Origin: Actinomycetota bacterium
Lineage (GTDB): Bacteria; Actinomycetota; Acidimicrobiia; Acidimicrobiales; RAAP-2
Direction of reading: 5' to 3'
NCBI GenBank assembly: GCA_021324355.1
Contig: JAJPJD010000051.1
Location: forward strand, 1 to 64,000
DNA: 64,000 nucleotides
The position numbers and the translations under genes were made by a program. The notes beneath the pieces were generated by a model. The model saw only the letters and a list, made by a program, of their open reading frames with translations. It was not told where the DNA came from and searched no databases. Shown piece by piece: positions 7,847-16,950 of the stretch. Numbering within the stretch: the stretch's first letter is position 1; each line of letters opens with the position of its first letter.

Positions 7847-8608
7847 ATGGAACTCACCAACAGCTCGGCCATCGTGACCGGTGGCGCTTCTGGCCTCGGG
7901 GCCGCAACCGTCCGTGCGCTGGCCGAACGCGGGGCCAGGGTCGTGGTGTTCGACCGCAACGAGTCCGGCGCCAAGCAGGTGGCGGCGGAGGTGGACGGCC
8001 ACGCCCACGTCGGTGACGTCACCGACCCCGAGGACTGCCAGCGGGCAGTGGACGCGGCCGCCGAGGCAGCGCCGCTCAGGGTGGCGGTCAACTGCGCCGG
8101 GACCGGCTGGGCCGAGCGGGTCATCAACCGGGAGGGCAAGCCCCACGACCTCCGGGCCTTCGAGTTCATCATGCGGCTCAACGTGATCGGCACCTTCAAC
8201 GTGATGACCCGAGCGGCGGCGGCGATGGCCCGGACCGAGCCGTTGGAGGACGGGGAGCGGGGCGTGATCGTCAACACTGCGTCGGTCGCAGCGTTCGACG
8301 GCCAGATCGGGCAGCTCGCCTACTCGGCGTCCAAAGGCGCGGTGGTGGGAATGACCCTTCCCGCGGCCCGCGACCTGTCGGTGGTGGGGATCCGGGTGCT
8401 CACCATCGCCCCCGGTCTGTTCGACACCCCGCTGCTGGCGACGCTGCCCGAGGAGCAGCGTCGGGCCCTCGGGGCCTCGGTGCTCTTCCCCAAGGTGCTG
8501 GGCAGGCCGGCGCAGTATGCACAGCTGGTGGTGGACATCGTGGGGAACCGCTACCTCAACGCCGAGGTGATCCGTCTCGACGGCGGTATCCGGATGCCGC
8601 CGCGCTGA
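7847..8608 (+). CDS. Short-chain dehydrogenase, 3-hydroxyacyl-CoA dehydrogenase type 2-like
   Basis: A 253-residue NAD-dependent oxidoreductase. The Rossmann motif is TGGASGLG, an acidic residue after the second strand (VVFDRN) indicates NAD, NCAG follows, and the Ser-Tyr-Lys catalytic set is in NTASVAAFDGQIG...YSASK. The insertion around ERVINREGKPHDLRAFEFI and the tail LDGGIRMPPR match the HSD17B10/3-hydroxyacyl-CoA dehydrogenase type II group, which oxidises short 3-hydroxyacyl-CoAs in fatty and branched-chain acid breakdown. The substrate is inferred from family resemblance. The aldo-keto reductase gene follows after 10 bp and is probably in the same transcript. Confidence 0.88.
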   Translation: MELTNSSAIVTGGASGLGAATVRALAERGARVVVFDRNESGAKQVAAEVDGHAHVGDVTDPEDCQRAVDAAAEAAPLRVAVNCAGTGWAERVINREGKPHDLRAFEFIMRLNVIGTFNVMTRAAAAMARTEPLEDGERGVIVNTASVAAFDGQIGQLAYSASKGAVVGMTLPAARDLSVVGIRVLTIAPGLFDTPLLATLPEEQRRALGASVLFPKVLGRPAQYAQLVVDIVGNRYLNAEVIRLDGGIRMPPR

Positions 8609-8618
8609 GGGAGGGATC

Positions 8619-9626
8619 GTGCGGTACCGGGAGGCCGGGGGGGCCCGGGTCTCAGTGGTGGGCCTGGGGTGCTGGCAGTTCGGGTCGCGCGAGTGGGGTT
8701 ACGGCGAGGCCTATGCCCGCGAAGTCGCCCCAGAACTGGTGCAACGCTGCCTCGACCTCGGGATCACGCTCTTCGACACTGCGGAGATCTACGGGTTCGG
8801 GCGCTCCGAGCGCATCCTGGGGGCGGCCTTGGGCGAGCGACGACCCGAGGCCTTCGTGGCGACCAAGCTCTTCCCGGTTCTGCCGATTGACCCGGTCGTC
8901 GGTCGTCGGGCCCGGGCCAGCGCCGAGCGGCTGGGGACCGAAGTGCTGGACCTCTACCAGCTCCACTGGCCCAACCCGGTCGTGCCCCTGTCGGCGACCA
9001 TGGGCGCGTTGGCGCGGCTGCGCCGCCAAGGGCTGGTCGCCCACGTCGGGGTCTCCAACTTCAACCTCGCCCAGTGGCAGCAGGCCGAGGACCTGCTGGG
9101 GGTTCCGGTGGTGTCCAACCAGGTCCGCTACAACCTGATCGACCGACGGATCGAGCGGGACCTGTTGCCCTGGGCCCGAGAGCGTGGCCGGCTGGTCATC
9201 GCCTACAGCCCGTTGCAGCAAGGGCTCCTCTCTGCTCGCTACGGCCCCGACGATCGGCCCAGGGACCTTCGAGCGAACAGCCCGGCCTTCCTCCCCGAGA
9301 ACCTGCGTCGGCTCGGGCCGCTGCTCGAGGTGCTGCGCCGGGTGGCGGCCGCCCACCAGGCCACTCCGGCCCAGGTGGCTCTGGCCTGGCTGCTGCGCCG
9401 CGATCCGGTGGTGGTCATCCCGGGGGCCTCCTCGCGCTCGCAGGCCGAGTCCAACGCCGACGCGGCGGAGCTCGAGCTGAGCGCGGCCGAAGACGAGGAG
9501 CTGACCGCCGCCTCCGACGCCTTCCAGCCCCTTCGGGGACCCGACGCCTACCGGGCGCTTGCTCGCCAAGGGGTCGAGCGGCTTGGGGCCCGTCTCCGAG
9601 GGATCGCCGAGGGTCTCCGAGCCTGA
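8619..9626 (+). CDS. Aldo/keto reductase family oxidoreductase
   Basis: A 335-residue NADPH-dependent (beta/alpha)8-barrel reductase. The catalytic tetrad is visible: Asp and Tyr in FDTAEIYGFGRSE, Lys in FVATKLFP and His in YQLHWPNP. The cofactor-binding tail IPGASSRSQAESNADA follows near the C-terminus. It starts at GTG 8619 after GGGAGGG, 10 bp behind the SDR gene. The physiological substrate cannot be read from the sequence. Confidence 0.9.
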   Translation: MRYREAGGARVSVVGLGCWQFGSREWGYGEAYAREVAPELVQRCLDLGITLFDTAEIYGFGRSERILGAALGERRPEAFVATKLFPVLPIDPVVGRRARASAERLGTEVLDLYQLHWPNPVVPLSATMGALARLRRQGLVAHVGVSNFNLAQWQQAEDLLGVPVVSNQVRYNLIDRRIERDLLPWARERGRLVIAYSPLQQGLLSARYGPDDRPRDLRANSPAFLPENLRRLGPLLEVLRRVAAAHQATPAQVALAWLLRRDPVVVIPGASSRSQAESNADAAELELSAAEDEELTAASDAFQPLRGPDAYRALARQGVERLGARLRGIAEGLRA

Positions 9627-9781
9627 GCCAGGACGGCGGCCGCTCGACCGTCCGATGCCATCGGCCCCGCAGCCCGCCGGGCCGGTCGCCGCTCTGGCGA
9701 TCCACCGCCTCGAGCAGGCCCGATGGCACAATTTTGTTCGTCCTCCTTCACCTGCGCGGTGATCGGGTGCTCCGGTGAGGC

Positions 9782-12256
9782 ATGTCCATGGCCACAGTCC
9801 TGTTCGGCGGTCACCGGGGGGACGGTCCGAGGCCCGACCGACGCCCGGAGTCCCCGGCTCTGGCTGGGTCGGCCACTGGCGGCCCATCCAGGCGGCTGTG
9901 GGTTCTCTGCACCGCCCTTCTCGGGGTCTTGGGCGTGGTCGGGTCGGTCCTCGGTGGGAGCCTGTGGACCAGCTACCAGGACACCCAGAACCTGCGTTCG
10001 TTCACCAGGACCGCCTCGGGGTTCGCCGCGTCTGTGGCCGCGACCATCCGGCGCGACCTCGACTTCCAGGCGGCGGTCCAGGCGTTGGTGGCGACGACGC
10101 CCGGCCTCACCAACCACGCGCTCGCCCCATGGTTGGCGGCGCTCGACCCCGAGGCTCGGTATCCGGGCACGGTTGGCTTCGGCTACGTCGTCCCGGTGGC
10201 TGCCGCCGACCTCTCCGCCTTCCGGGCCACCATGAGTGCCGACCCTCTGGTGGGTTACCCGTCAGTCCCCTACGCGGTGTTCCCGCCGGGGGAGCGAAGC
10301 CAGTACTGCTTGGCCCGCTTCGGCTTCGTCACCTCTGCGGAGGTCATCCCGCCAGGGATCGACCTGTGCGCTCCCGAGCCGCTCCTCATCGCGGGCCAGC
10401 TCCGCCAGGTCGCCGATAGCGGCCATCGAGCGGTGCTCGTCTATGGCAAGGCGTTCAACCCTGCAGCCGCCAAATCGCTGGGGCTGACGTTGTCGTACCT
10501 CCAGCGGGTGGTCCGGGGGCTGTTCGCGATCGTCACCCCGGTCTACGCCGGGGACGTGGCGCCGCCCAACGCGGCTGCCCGCCACCGTCTGTTCACCGGG
10601 TGGCTGGTCGGGACTTTCACTGCTCCCAAGATGCTCGAGGCAACACGCCGCGCGCTGCCCTCGACCTCCTTGGAACTGCGGCTCGGGCCGAACACGGTCA
10701 TCGACACGGTCGGGTCGATGACCGGGGGGCAGCGCATGGCGGTGACCCGAGAGGTCCTGTCCGACCCCAGCGTCTTCTTGATCGTCACCGCGCCGGCCAC
10801 ATCGGGGGCAGTCGAGCAGGGCGTCGTGCTCGGAGCGCTCGGGGTCGTGGTCGTCCTGCTGCTGTGCGGGTTCCTCCTCCACCTGGTGCAGGCCCGTGAT
10901 CGAGCCCTGCGCCTGGTCGACCAGCGCACCGGGGAGCTGCGCCACCAGGCGCTCCACGACGCGCTCACCGGGCTGCCCAACCGTGACCTGCTCTTCGACC
11001 GGGCCGAGCAGCTTCTGGTCCGCTCCCACCGCTACCTGCTCGGGGTGGGGGCGCTGTACATCGACCTCGACAACTTCAAGGACGTGAACGACAGCTACGG
11101 CCACCAGCTCGGCGACCGGCTCATCTGTGCGGTGGCTGCTCGGCTGGTCTCGGTCCTGCGAGCCAGCGACACGGTCGGCCGGCTTGGTGGAGACGAGTTT
11201 CTCGTCCTGGTGGAGGGGGACAGTTTTGAGACCGGGCCCGAGCGAGTGGCCCAGCGGATCCTCCACGCGCTGGCCGAGCCCTTCGAGTTGCGGGACCACC
11301 GGACGGTCCGCTTCAGCGTCCAAGCGAGCATCGGGGTGGCAACCGGGGTGCGCGCCAGTGCCGAAGAGCTCGTCAGGGACGCCGATGTCGCGCTCTATCA
11401 GGCCAAGGCCGCCGGCAGGAACTGCTACGTCGTCTTCCGGCCCGAGATGCAGGCCTCCGTCCAGCATCGCCTCGAGCTTCAGATGGATCTTCGGCTGGCG
11501 GTCGAGCGGGGTCAGCTGTACGTCGTCTACCAGCCGATCTTCGATCTGGGTTCCCTCAGGCCCAAAGGTGTCGAGGCGCTGGTCCGCTGGCGACACCCGC
11601 AGCGAGGAGTGCTGGCTCCGGACGATTTCATCCCCCTCGCCGAGGAGTCGGGGCTCATCGTCGGCCTCGGTGAGTTCGTCCTGTCCTGCGCGTGCGAGCA
11701 GGGCGCGAGGTGGCGGGAGCAAGGAATGGCCATCGACATGTGGGTGAACATCTCGGTCACCGAGCTCGAGGCTCGGGGTTTCGTGGACCGGGTCGCGGCC
11801 GCCCTCAGCCGAGGCGGCCTCGAACCTCGGCACCTCACCCTCGAGATCACCGAGTCCACACTGATGCACGACTCCTCGCGCAACCTCGACATCCTGACCA
11901 GGCTGAAGGAGCTCGGCGTTCGGATCGCGATCGACGACTTCGGGACCGGGTACTCCTCGCTCGCATACCTCCGCCAGTTCCCGATCGATGCCTTGAAGAT
12001 CGACCGGTCGTTCATCGCCCGAGCGACGCAGACCGCCGAGTCCGGAGCCCTGGTCCACACCCTTATCCAGCTGGGGGCTGCGCTCGGGATCGAGACCCTC
12101 GCCGAGGGCATCGAGGAGCAGTCCCAGCTCGACCGGCTCCAGTTCGAGCGCTGTGACAGCGGGCAAGGGTTCCTCTTCGCTCGGCCGCTGGAGGCGGCGG
12201 AGCTGGAGGCGTTCCTCGCCCGTCGGCCGCCCACGACGAGCACCTCCGCCCGCTGA
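9782..12256 (+). CDS. Membrane GGDEF/EAL protein with CHASE-like sensor domain
   Basis: An 824-residue cyclic-di-GMP enzyme. An N-terminal membrane helix (VLCTALLGVLGVVGSVLGG) and a second one near residue 355 flank an extracytoplasmic domain of about 290 residues that looks CHASE-like (PGTVGFGYVVPV, ADPLVGYPSV, VYGKAFNP, FAIVTPVYAG). The cyclase domain has an intact GGDEF preceded by RASD five residues earlier, the product-binding inhibitory site. The phosphodiesterase domain keeps EALVRWRHP, NISVTELE, EITESTLM, IDDFGTGYSS, KIDRSFI and AEGIE, so both halves may be active. The start at 9782 follows GGTGAGG. A role in surface motility is possible given the pilus genes at the right end of the window, but this is inference. 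Confidence 0.92.
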   Translation: MSMATVLFGGHRGDGPRPDRRPESPALAGSATGGPSRRLWVLCTALLGVLGVVGSVLGGSLWTSYQDTQNLRSFTRTASGFAASVAATIRRDLDFQAAVQALVATTPGLTNHALAPWLAALDPEARYPGTVGFGYVVPVAAADLSAFRATMSADPLVGYPSVPYAVFPPGERSQYCLARFGFVTSAEVIPPGIDLCAPEPLLIAGQLRQVADSGHRAVLVYGKAFNPAAAKSLGLTLSYLQRVVRGLFAIVTPVYAGDVAPPNAAARHRLFTGWLVGTFTAPKMLEATRRALPSTSLELRLGPNTVIDTVGSMTGGQRMAVTREVLSDPSVFLIVTAPATSGAVEQGVVLGALGVVVVLLLCGFLLHLVQARDRALRLVDQRTGELRHQALHDALTGLPNRDLLFDRAEQLLVRSHRYLLGVGALYIDLDNFKDVNDSYGHQLGDRLICAVAARLVSVLRASDTVGRLGGDEFLVLVEGDSFETGPERVAQRILHALAEPFELRDHRTVRFSVQASIGVATGVRASAEELVRDADVALYQAKAAGRNCYVVFRPEMQASVQHRLELQMDLRLAVERGQLYVVYQPIFDLGSLRPKGVEALVRWRHPQRGVLAPDDFIPLAEESGLIVGLGEFVLSCACEQGARWREQGMAIDMWVNISVTELEARGFVDRVAAALSRGGLEPRHLTLEITESTLMHDSSRNLDILTRLKELGVRIAIDDFGTGYSSLAYLRQFPIDALKIDRSFIARATQTAESGALVHTLIQLGAALGIETLAEGIEEQSQLDRLQFERCDSGQGFLFARPLEAAELEAFLARRPPTTSTSAR

Positions 12257-12436
12257 GCCACCGGGGGGCATCGGGCGCGCCAGGGTCGGCGGGAGCGCCA
12301 GGGTGACCCCGGTAGGGTGGGGGGCGGAGCCGCCGGGACCGGCGGCTCCCGACGGGTCGATAGCGAGCTCGACGCACCGCTTCGCCCGGCGTCGGGGGAG
12401 GGTGGAGCCGACCGATCGACGAGGGGAGCGAGCGAG

Positions 12437-13858
12437 TTGACGACCGCGGGAGCCCAGTACGACATCGTGGTCATCGGCGGGGGCCCGGGCGGGTACGCCA
12501 CCGCCCTCTATGCCGCCGCCGCCGGCCTCTCGGTCGCCATCGTCGAGCGCGACAAGGTCGGGGGAACGTGCCTGCACCGTGGTTGCGTTCCGGCCAAGGA
12601 GTTCTTGGAGACGGCTTCGGTCCACCGGACGGTCCGTCGCTCCTCGGAGTTCGGCATCAGGGTGGGCGAGCCCACGGTCGACTTCACGGTCAGCCAGGCA
12701 CGCAAGAACGCGGTGGTCGACCGATTGTTCCGGGGCCTGTCGGGACTCCTGGCCGGGCGCAAGGTAACCGTGCTCCGGGGGGCCGGGACGCTGTTCCCCC
12801 AGCATCGGGTTCGGGTGAGCGAGGGTCCGGACGCCGGCACCGAGATCGTCGGCCGGGCGGTGGTCCTTGCCGCCGGCTCGGTCCCGCGAACGCTCCCCGG
12901 GCTCCCAGTAGACGGCCGCACCGTGGTGACCTCAGACGAGTTCTTGGACCTGGACCGGATCCCCGAGTCGGTCGCCGTGGTTGGCGGAGGGGCGATCGGG
13001 TGCGAGTTCGCGTCGCTCCTGTCGGACTTGGGGGCTCGAGTCAGCGTGGTGGAGGCGTTGCCAGCAATCTTGAATGGCTGCGATAGCGAGGTGGCGGCGG
13101 TCGTTCATCGGTCCTTCCGCCGCCGGGGCATCGAGATCCACGTCGGCACCGAGGTGAAGGGGTTCGTCCCACGCCCGGGCGGCACTGGTGGGGTCCTCCA
13201 CCTGAGCGAGGGAGGAGAAATCGATGCCGACCTGGTGGTGATCTCGGTCGGCCGCCGGCCCCGCAGTGAGGGCCTGCTGGCCGAGGGAACGTCGGTGGTG
13301 ATTGACGAGCGGGGCTTCGTGGTAACCGACCGTTACCAGCGGACCCACGAGCCGGGGGTCTGGGCGGTTGGCGACCTGGTGGCGGGTACGCCCCAGCTCG
13401 CCCACGTGGGGTTCGCTGAGGCCATCGTGGCAGTGCGCTGCATGCTCGGCGAGCAGGCGGTGCCGGTGGACTACGACCGGGTGCCCTGGGCCATCTATTG
13501 CCACCCCGAGGTGGCCTTTGCTGGCCTCACCGAGGAGCAGGCGAAGGCCCGGGGGTTCGACGTCGTGGTCAAGAAGGACCCATTCGGTGGCAACTCGCGC
13601 GCCCAGATCCTTGGGGACACTGAGGGGTTGGTCAAGGTGGTCGCCGAACGGGCAGCCGACGGCCTCAGTGGGCGGATCCTCGGCGTCCACATGGTCGGCC
13701 CATGGGTCACCGAGCAGCTTGGTGCCGGCTACCTCGCCGTCAATTGGGAAGCGACCGCGAACGAGGTCGCTCAGTTCATCCAGCCGCACCCATCGCTGTC
13801 GGAGACGTTCGGAGAAACCGTGCTGGCACTGACTGGAAGGGGATTGCATCTTGGCTGA
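12437..13858 (+). CDS. lpd: Dihydrolipoamide dehydrogenase (E3)
   Basis: This FAD flavoprotein reoxidises dihydrolipoyl groups with NAD. It has about 473 residues from TTG 12437, which sits after a GGGGAG site and directly before the FAD motif DIVVIGGGPGGYATALYA; the ORF runs 40 codons further upstream without family similarity. The redox disulfide is CLHRGC (usually CLNxGC). The NAD motif VAVVGGGAIGCEFAS and the C-terminal HPSLSETFGE, carrying the catalytic His-Glu pair, are intact. It heads the E3-E2-lipBA cluster, and its stop overlaps the E2 start by 8 bases, implying coupled translation. Confidence 0.95.
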   Translation: MTTAGAQYDIVVIGGGPGGYATALYAAAAGLSVAIVERDKVGGTCLHRGCVPAKEFLETASVHRTVRRSSEFGIRVGEPTVDFTVSQARKNAVVDRLFRGLSGLLAGRKVTVLRGAGTLFPQHRVRVSEGPDAGTEIVGRAVVLAAGSVPRTLPGLPVDGRTVVTSDEFLDLDRIPESVAVVGGGAIGCEFASLLSDLGARVSVVEALPAILNGCDSEVAAVVHRSFRRRGIEIHVGTEVKGFVPRPGGTGGVLHLSEGGEIDADLVVISVGRRPRSEGLLAEGTSVVIDERGFVVTDRYQRTHEPGVWAVGDLVAGTPQLAHVGFAEAIVAVRCMLGEQAVPVDYDRVPWAIYCHPEVAFAGLTEEQAKARGFDVVVKKDPFGGNSRAQILGDTEGLVKVVAERAADGLSGRILGVHMVGPWVTEQLGAGYLAVNWEATANEVAQFIQPHPSLSETFGETVLALTGRGLHLG

Positions 13859-15287
13859 CGTCACGATGCCGCAACTCGGCGAGACAGTGACCGAGGGCAC
13901 CATCACCCGCTGGATGAAGGCGGTGGGGGATCACGTGGAGCGCGACGAGCCGCTGTTCGAGGTGTCGACGGACAAGGTGGACACCGAGGTCCCCTCGCCG
14001 GCCACCGGCATTCTGACCGAGATCGTGGTGCCCGAAGGCGAGACGGTCGAGGTCGGCGCACGCTTGGCGGTGATCGGCGACGGCCAGTCGGCGCCGGCAC
14101 CGGCGCCGGCGGACGATCGGTCGAGCGACCACGTACCTGGCCCGCCGCCTCCGGCTGCGCCGCCTCCGGCACCATCGCCTCCGGCACCATCGCCTCCGGC
14201 CGCGCCGCCTCCGGCACCGCCGGCATTCGCCGCCGGCCCTTCGGCGGGCCCCGAAGTGCCTGGCCGCGATGCCGAGCCTCCCCTGCTGTCGCCGATGGTG
14301 CGGCGCCTCCTGGCCGAACACGGGATCAGCCCGGCAGAGATCCAGGGAACTGGTTTGGGTGGCCGCATCACCAGGGAGGACGTCCTCGCGTACATCGACG
14401 CGCGGCACGGCGCGGCTCCTGCGTCCCCCGAGCCGGTCCAACCGGCTCCGGCATCGGTGCGCCCAGCGCCAGGTGCCGTGGCGGCGGCGCCTCCGCAGCC
14501 CGAGCCGACAGCCGAGCCGCAGGTCGAGGCACGGTCCCTGCCTGCGAGGGCGGCCGCTCCGGTCGTCCCCACCGCGGCCGACCGCGTGGTCCCGTTCTCG
14601 AACGTTCGGCGCCGGACGGCCGAGCACATGGTTCGGTCGAAGGCGACATCGCCCCATGCGTTCATCGCCGCCGAGACGGATTTCGAGAACGTCGAACGAG
14701 TCCGCCGTGCCCACGGCGAGCGCTTCGCAGCCGAAGAGGGATTCTCCCTCACCTACCTACCGTTCGTGGCCCGAGCGGCGGTGGAGGCGCTGCGGGAGTT
14801 CCCGCACCTGAACGCCTCGGTGGCCGATGAGTCCCTGGTCGTCCATAGCGAAATCAACCTGGGCATCGCAGTCGACCTCGACTACGAGGGGCTGATCGTG
14901 CCGGTCATCCACCGCGCCGAGGAGGTCACCCTGCGCGGGATCGCACGCCGAGTTCGCGACCTGGCTCAGCGCGCTCGCACCCGCCAGCTGAGCGCCGACG
15001 ACATTGCCGGCGGGACCTTCTCGATCACCAACGACGGACCTTTCGGGAGCTATTTCACCGTGCCGATCATCAACCAGCCCCAGGTCGCGATCCTGGCAAC
15101 CGACGGCATCAAGCGCCGACCGGTCGTGGTCACCGCCGAGGACGGGAGCGAGTCGATCGCCATTCACTCGGTCGGGTTGCTCGGCATGTCCTGGGACCAC
15201 CGGGCGGTGGACGGCGCGTACGTCTCCTCATACCTGAGGAGGGTGGGAGAGATCCTCGCCTCCCGGGATTGGGCGGCCGAGCTCTGA
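13851..15287 (+). CDS. 2-oxoacid dehydrogenase dihydrolipoamide acyltransferase (E2)
   Basis: The core of a 2-oxoacid dehydrogenase complex, 478 residues. Domains in order: one lipoyl domain at 1-75 with the lipoylated lysine K42 in STDKVDTE; an extended Pro/Ala linker; a subunit-binding domain around 140-180 (LSPMVRRLLAEHGIS...GRITREDVLAYI); a second linker; and the acyltransferase domain with the C-terminal catalytic DHRAVDGA. The start is a TTG overlapping the lpd stop. Its acyl specificity (acetyl, succinyl or branched-chain) cannot be decided from motifs. It could partner the AceE-type E1 at 4546-7251 or a distant E1. Part of the linker is encoded by a 15-bp tandem repeat. Confidence 0.93.
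   Translation: MADVTMPQLGETVTEGTITRWMKAVGDHVERDEPLFEVSTDKVDTEVPSPATGILTEIVVPEGETVEVGARLAVIGDGQSAPAPAPADDRSSDHVPGPPPPAAPPPAPSPPAPSPPAAPPPAPPAFAAGPSAGPEVPGRDAEPPLLSPMVRRLLAEHGISPAEIQGTGLGGRITREDVLAYIDARHGAAPASPEPVQPAPASVRPAPGAVAAAPPQPEPTAEPQVEARSLPARAAAPVVPTAADRVVPFSNVRRRTAEHMVRSKATSPHAFIAAETDFENVERVRRAHGERFAAEEGFSLTYLPFVARAAVEALREFPHLNASVADESLVVHSEINLGIAVDLDYEGLIVPVIHRAEEVTLRGIARRVRDLAQRARTRQLSADDIAGGTFSITNDGPFGSYFTVPIINQPQVAILATDGIKRRPVVVTAEDGSESIAIHSVGLLGMSWDHRAVDGAYVSSYLRRVGEILASRDWAAEL
14146..14220 (+). repeat. Five tandem 15-bp units in the E2 linker
   Basis: Five head-to-tail copies of a 15-mer beginning CGCCTCCGGC, with variable last bases (TGCGC, ACCAT, ACCAT, CGCGC, ACCGC). They encode a PPPA(P/A)-type flexible linker between the lipoyl and subunit-binding domains. 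Copy number could vary between strains. Confidence 0.8.
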
Positions 15288-15292
15288 GCCCG

Positions 15293-16933
15293 GTGCTGAG
15301 GGTCCGCCGCCTCGGGATCGTCCCCTATCACGAGGCGGACGCGCTCCAGCGAGCCCTGGCCGAGCGGTCCGATGACGACTACCTGCTCGTGCTCGAGCAC
15401 CCCCCGGTCTTTACGTTGGGGGTGCGGGCTGACCCCCAGCATGTCCTGTGCGACCCCACAGCCCTCGGGGTGCCGCTCGTGCGGACCGACCGTGGTGGCG
15501 ACGTCACGTTCCACGGCCCAGGGCAGCTCGTCGTCTACCCGGTCCTGACCCTGTCTGACCATCCGTCGGCCGGGAGGATCCATGTGGGGCGGCTCGAGCA
15601 GGTGGTGATCGACGCCCTCACCGAGCTCGGCGTGGCGGGGGCAGGCCGGCTCGCCGGGTTCCCGGGGATCTGGCTCGACCCGGAGGGCCTCAGGCCGGCC
15701 AAGGTGGCCGCGATTGGGGTCCGGGCCCGCCGGCGGCGCGATGGCCGGCGGCGAAGCCTGCACGGGGTCGCGATCAACGTTGACTGCGACCTGTCGATGT
15801 TCGAGCAGATCGTGCCGTGTGGGATCCGCGATCTGCCGGTCACCTCCCTTGCTCGAGCCGGAGTGGACGTATCGTTCGACCAAGTGGCCGACGCAGTGGT
15901 GGCCCGGGCGGTCGCCGAGTGGGGGGACGGGGAGATCGAGGAGCAGGCCGTGACCCCTCGTCGCCCAGCGTCCTCCGCTCCGCTCGCCCTCGGTCGCCGA
16001 GAGCCACCCGGCGCCGTCCGGCTGCGCCAGGCCGGCGTGGATCCGGGGGCGGGCCTTGCCCTCTCGGCCCGCAAGCCTCCGTGGTTGCGGGTCCAGGTCC
16101 GAATGGGAGAAGAGTTCCGAAGCACCTCTCGGACCCTCGGCTCCCTCTCGCTGGTGACCGTGTGCGAGGAAGCTGGGTGTCCGAACATCTTCGAGTGCTG
16201 GGCCGAGGGAACCGCGACCTTCATGGTGAACGGCTCCCGCTGCACCCGGGCCTGCGGGTTCTGCAAGGTTGACACCGGGCGTCCCTTGCCCCTCGACCCC
16301 GGCGAGCCCGAGCGGGTGGCCGAGGCGGTGGAGCGGCTCGGCCTTGCTCACGCGGTGGTGACCTGCGTCGCCCGCGACGACCTGCCGGACGGCGGTGCCG
16401 GCGCGATTGCCCGGACGGTCGACGCGATCCGGCGGCGTCGACCCGGCACTCGAGTGGAGGTCTTGGTGTCGGACTGTCGAGGCGACCAGGAGGCGCTGGC
16501 GCAGATCCTCGAGTCACGGCCCGACGTCTTCAATCACAACATCGAGACGGTGGCCCGGCTGCAGCGGGCGGTCCGGCCGTCGGCCGGGTACGCCCGGAGC
16601 CTGACCGTGCTGGCCCGGGCAGCTGACGCCGGGCTGGTGGTCAAGTCAGGTCTTATGGTCGGGCTTGGCGAACGGGAGGAGGAGGTGGTGGCCACGCTGG
16701 CCGACCTCGCCGGGGTCGGGGTCCGCATCGCCACGGTGGGCCAGTACCTCCGGCCGAGCCGAGCCCACCTCCCGGTGGCCCGGTGGTGGACGCCCGAGGA
16801 GTTCGAGCGCTTGCGCCGGGCCGGGCTGGACCTGGGGCTGGTCCATGTGGAGGCGTCACCGCTGACCCGCTCCTCGTACCACGCCCGGGCTGCGGCCGAG
16901 GCGACCGCCGCCCCGACCCGAAGGTCAGGCTGA
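15293..16933 (+). CDS. lipB-lipA: Fused octanoyltransferase LipB - lipoyl synthase LipA
   Basis: One uninterrupted frame encodes both steps of lipoate assembly. The first ~215 residues are LipB: RGGDVTFHGPGQLVVYP, the acyl-binding lysine in LRPAKVAAIGVR and the cysteine in IVPCGI. A Pro/Arg-rich linker follows. LipA begins around residue 260: the auxiliary cluster cysteines CEEAGCPNIFEC, the radical-SAM CTRACGFC and the C-terminal RSSYHA are all present. The frame starts at TTG 15269; GTG 15293, just after the E2 stop, is preferred. A GTG at 15950, in frame and preceded by GAGGAG at 6 nt, could additionally start a free LipA of about 327 residues. The gene directly follows E3 and E2, the substrates of lipoylation. 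Confidence 0.92.
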   Translation: MLRVRRLGIVPYHEADALQRALAERSDDDYLLVLEHPPVFTLGVRADPQHVLCDPTALGVPLVRTDRGGDVTFHGPGQLVVYPVLTLSDHPSAGRIHVGRLEQVVIDALTELGVAGAGRLAGFPGIWLDPEGLRPAKVAAIGVRARRRRDGRRRSLHGVAINVDCDLSMFEQIVPCGIRDLPVTSLARAGVDVSFDQVADAVVARAVAEWGDGEIEEQAVTPRRPASSAPLALGRREPPGAVRLRQAGVDPGAGLALSARKPPWLRVQVRMGEEFRSTSRTLGSLSLVTVCEEAGCPNIFECWAEGTATFMVNGSRCTRACGFCKVDTGRPLPLDPGEPERVAEAVERLGLAHAVVTCVARDDLPDGGAGAIARTVDAIRRRRPGTRVEVLVSDCRGDQEALAQILESRPDVFNHNIETVARLQRAVRPSAGYARSLTVLARAADAGLVVKSGLMVGLGEREEEVVATLADLAGVGVRIATVGQYLRPSRAHLPVARWWTPEEFERLRRAGLDLGLVHVEASPLTRSSYHARAAAEATAAPTRRSG

Positions 16934-16950
16934 GACCGGGGCCGCCCAGT

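Noticed and set aside
10262-12805. 847-residue minus-strand ORF
   Set aside because: Antisense to the GGDEF/EAL gene and the start of lpd; low-complexity composition typical of shadow frames.
15950-16933. Annotating lipA as a separate gene only
   Set aside because: No stop separates it from lipB; the internal GTG is recorded as a possible additional start instead.
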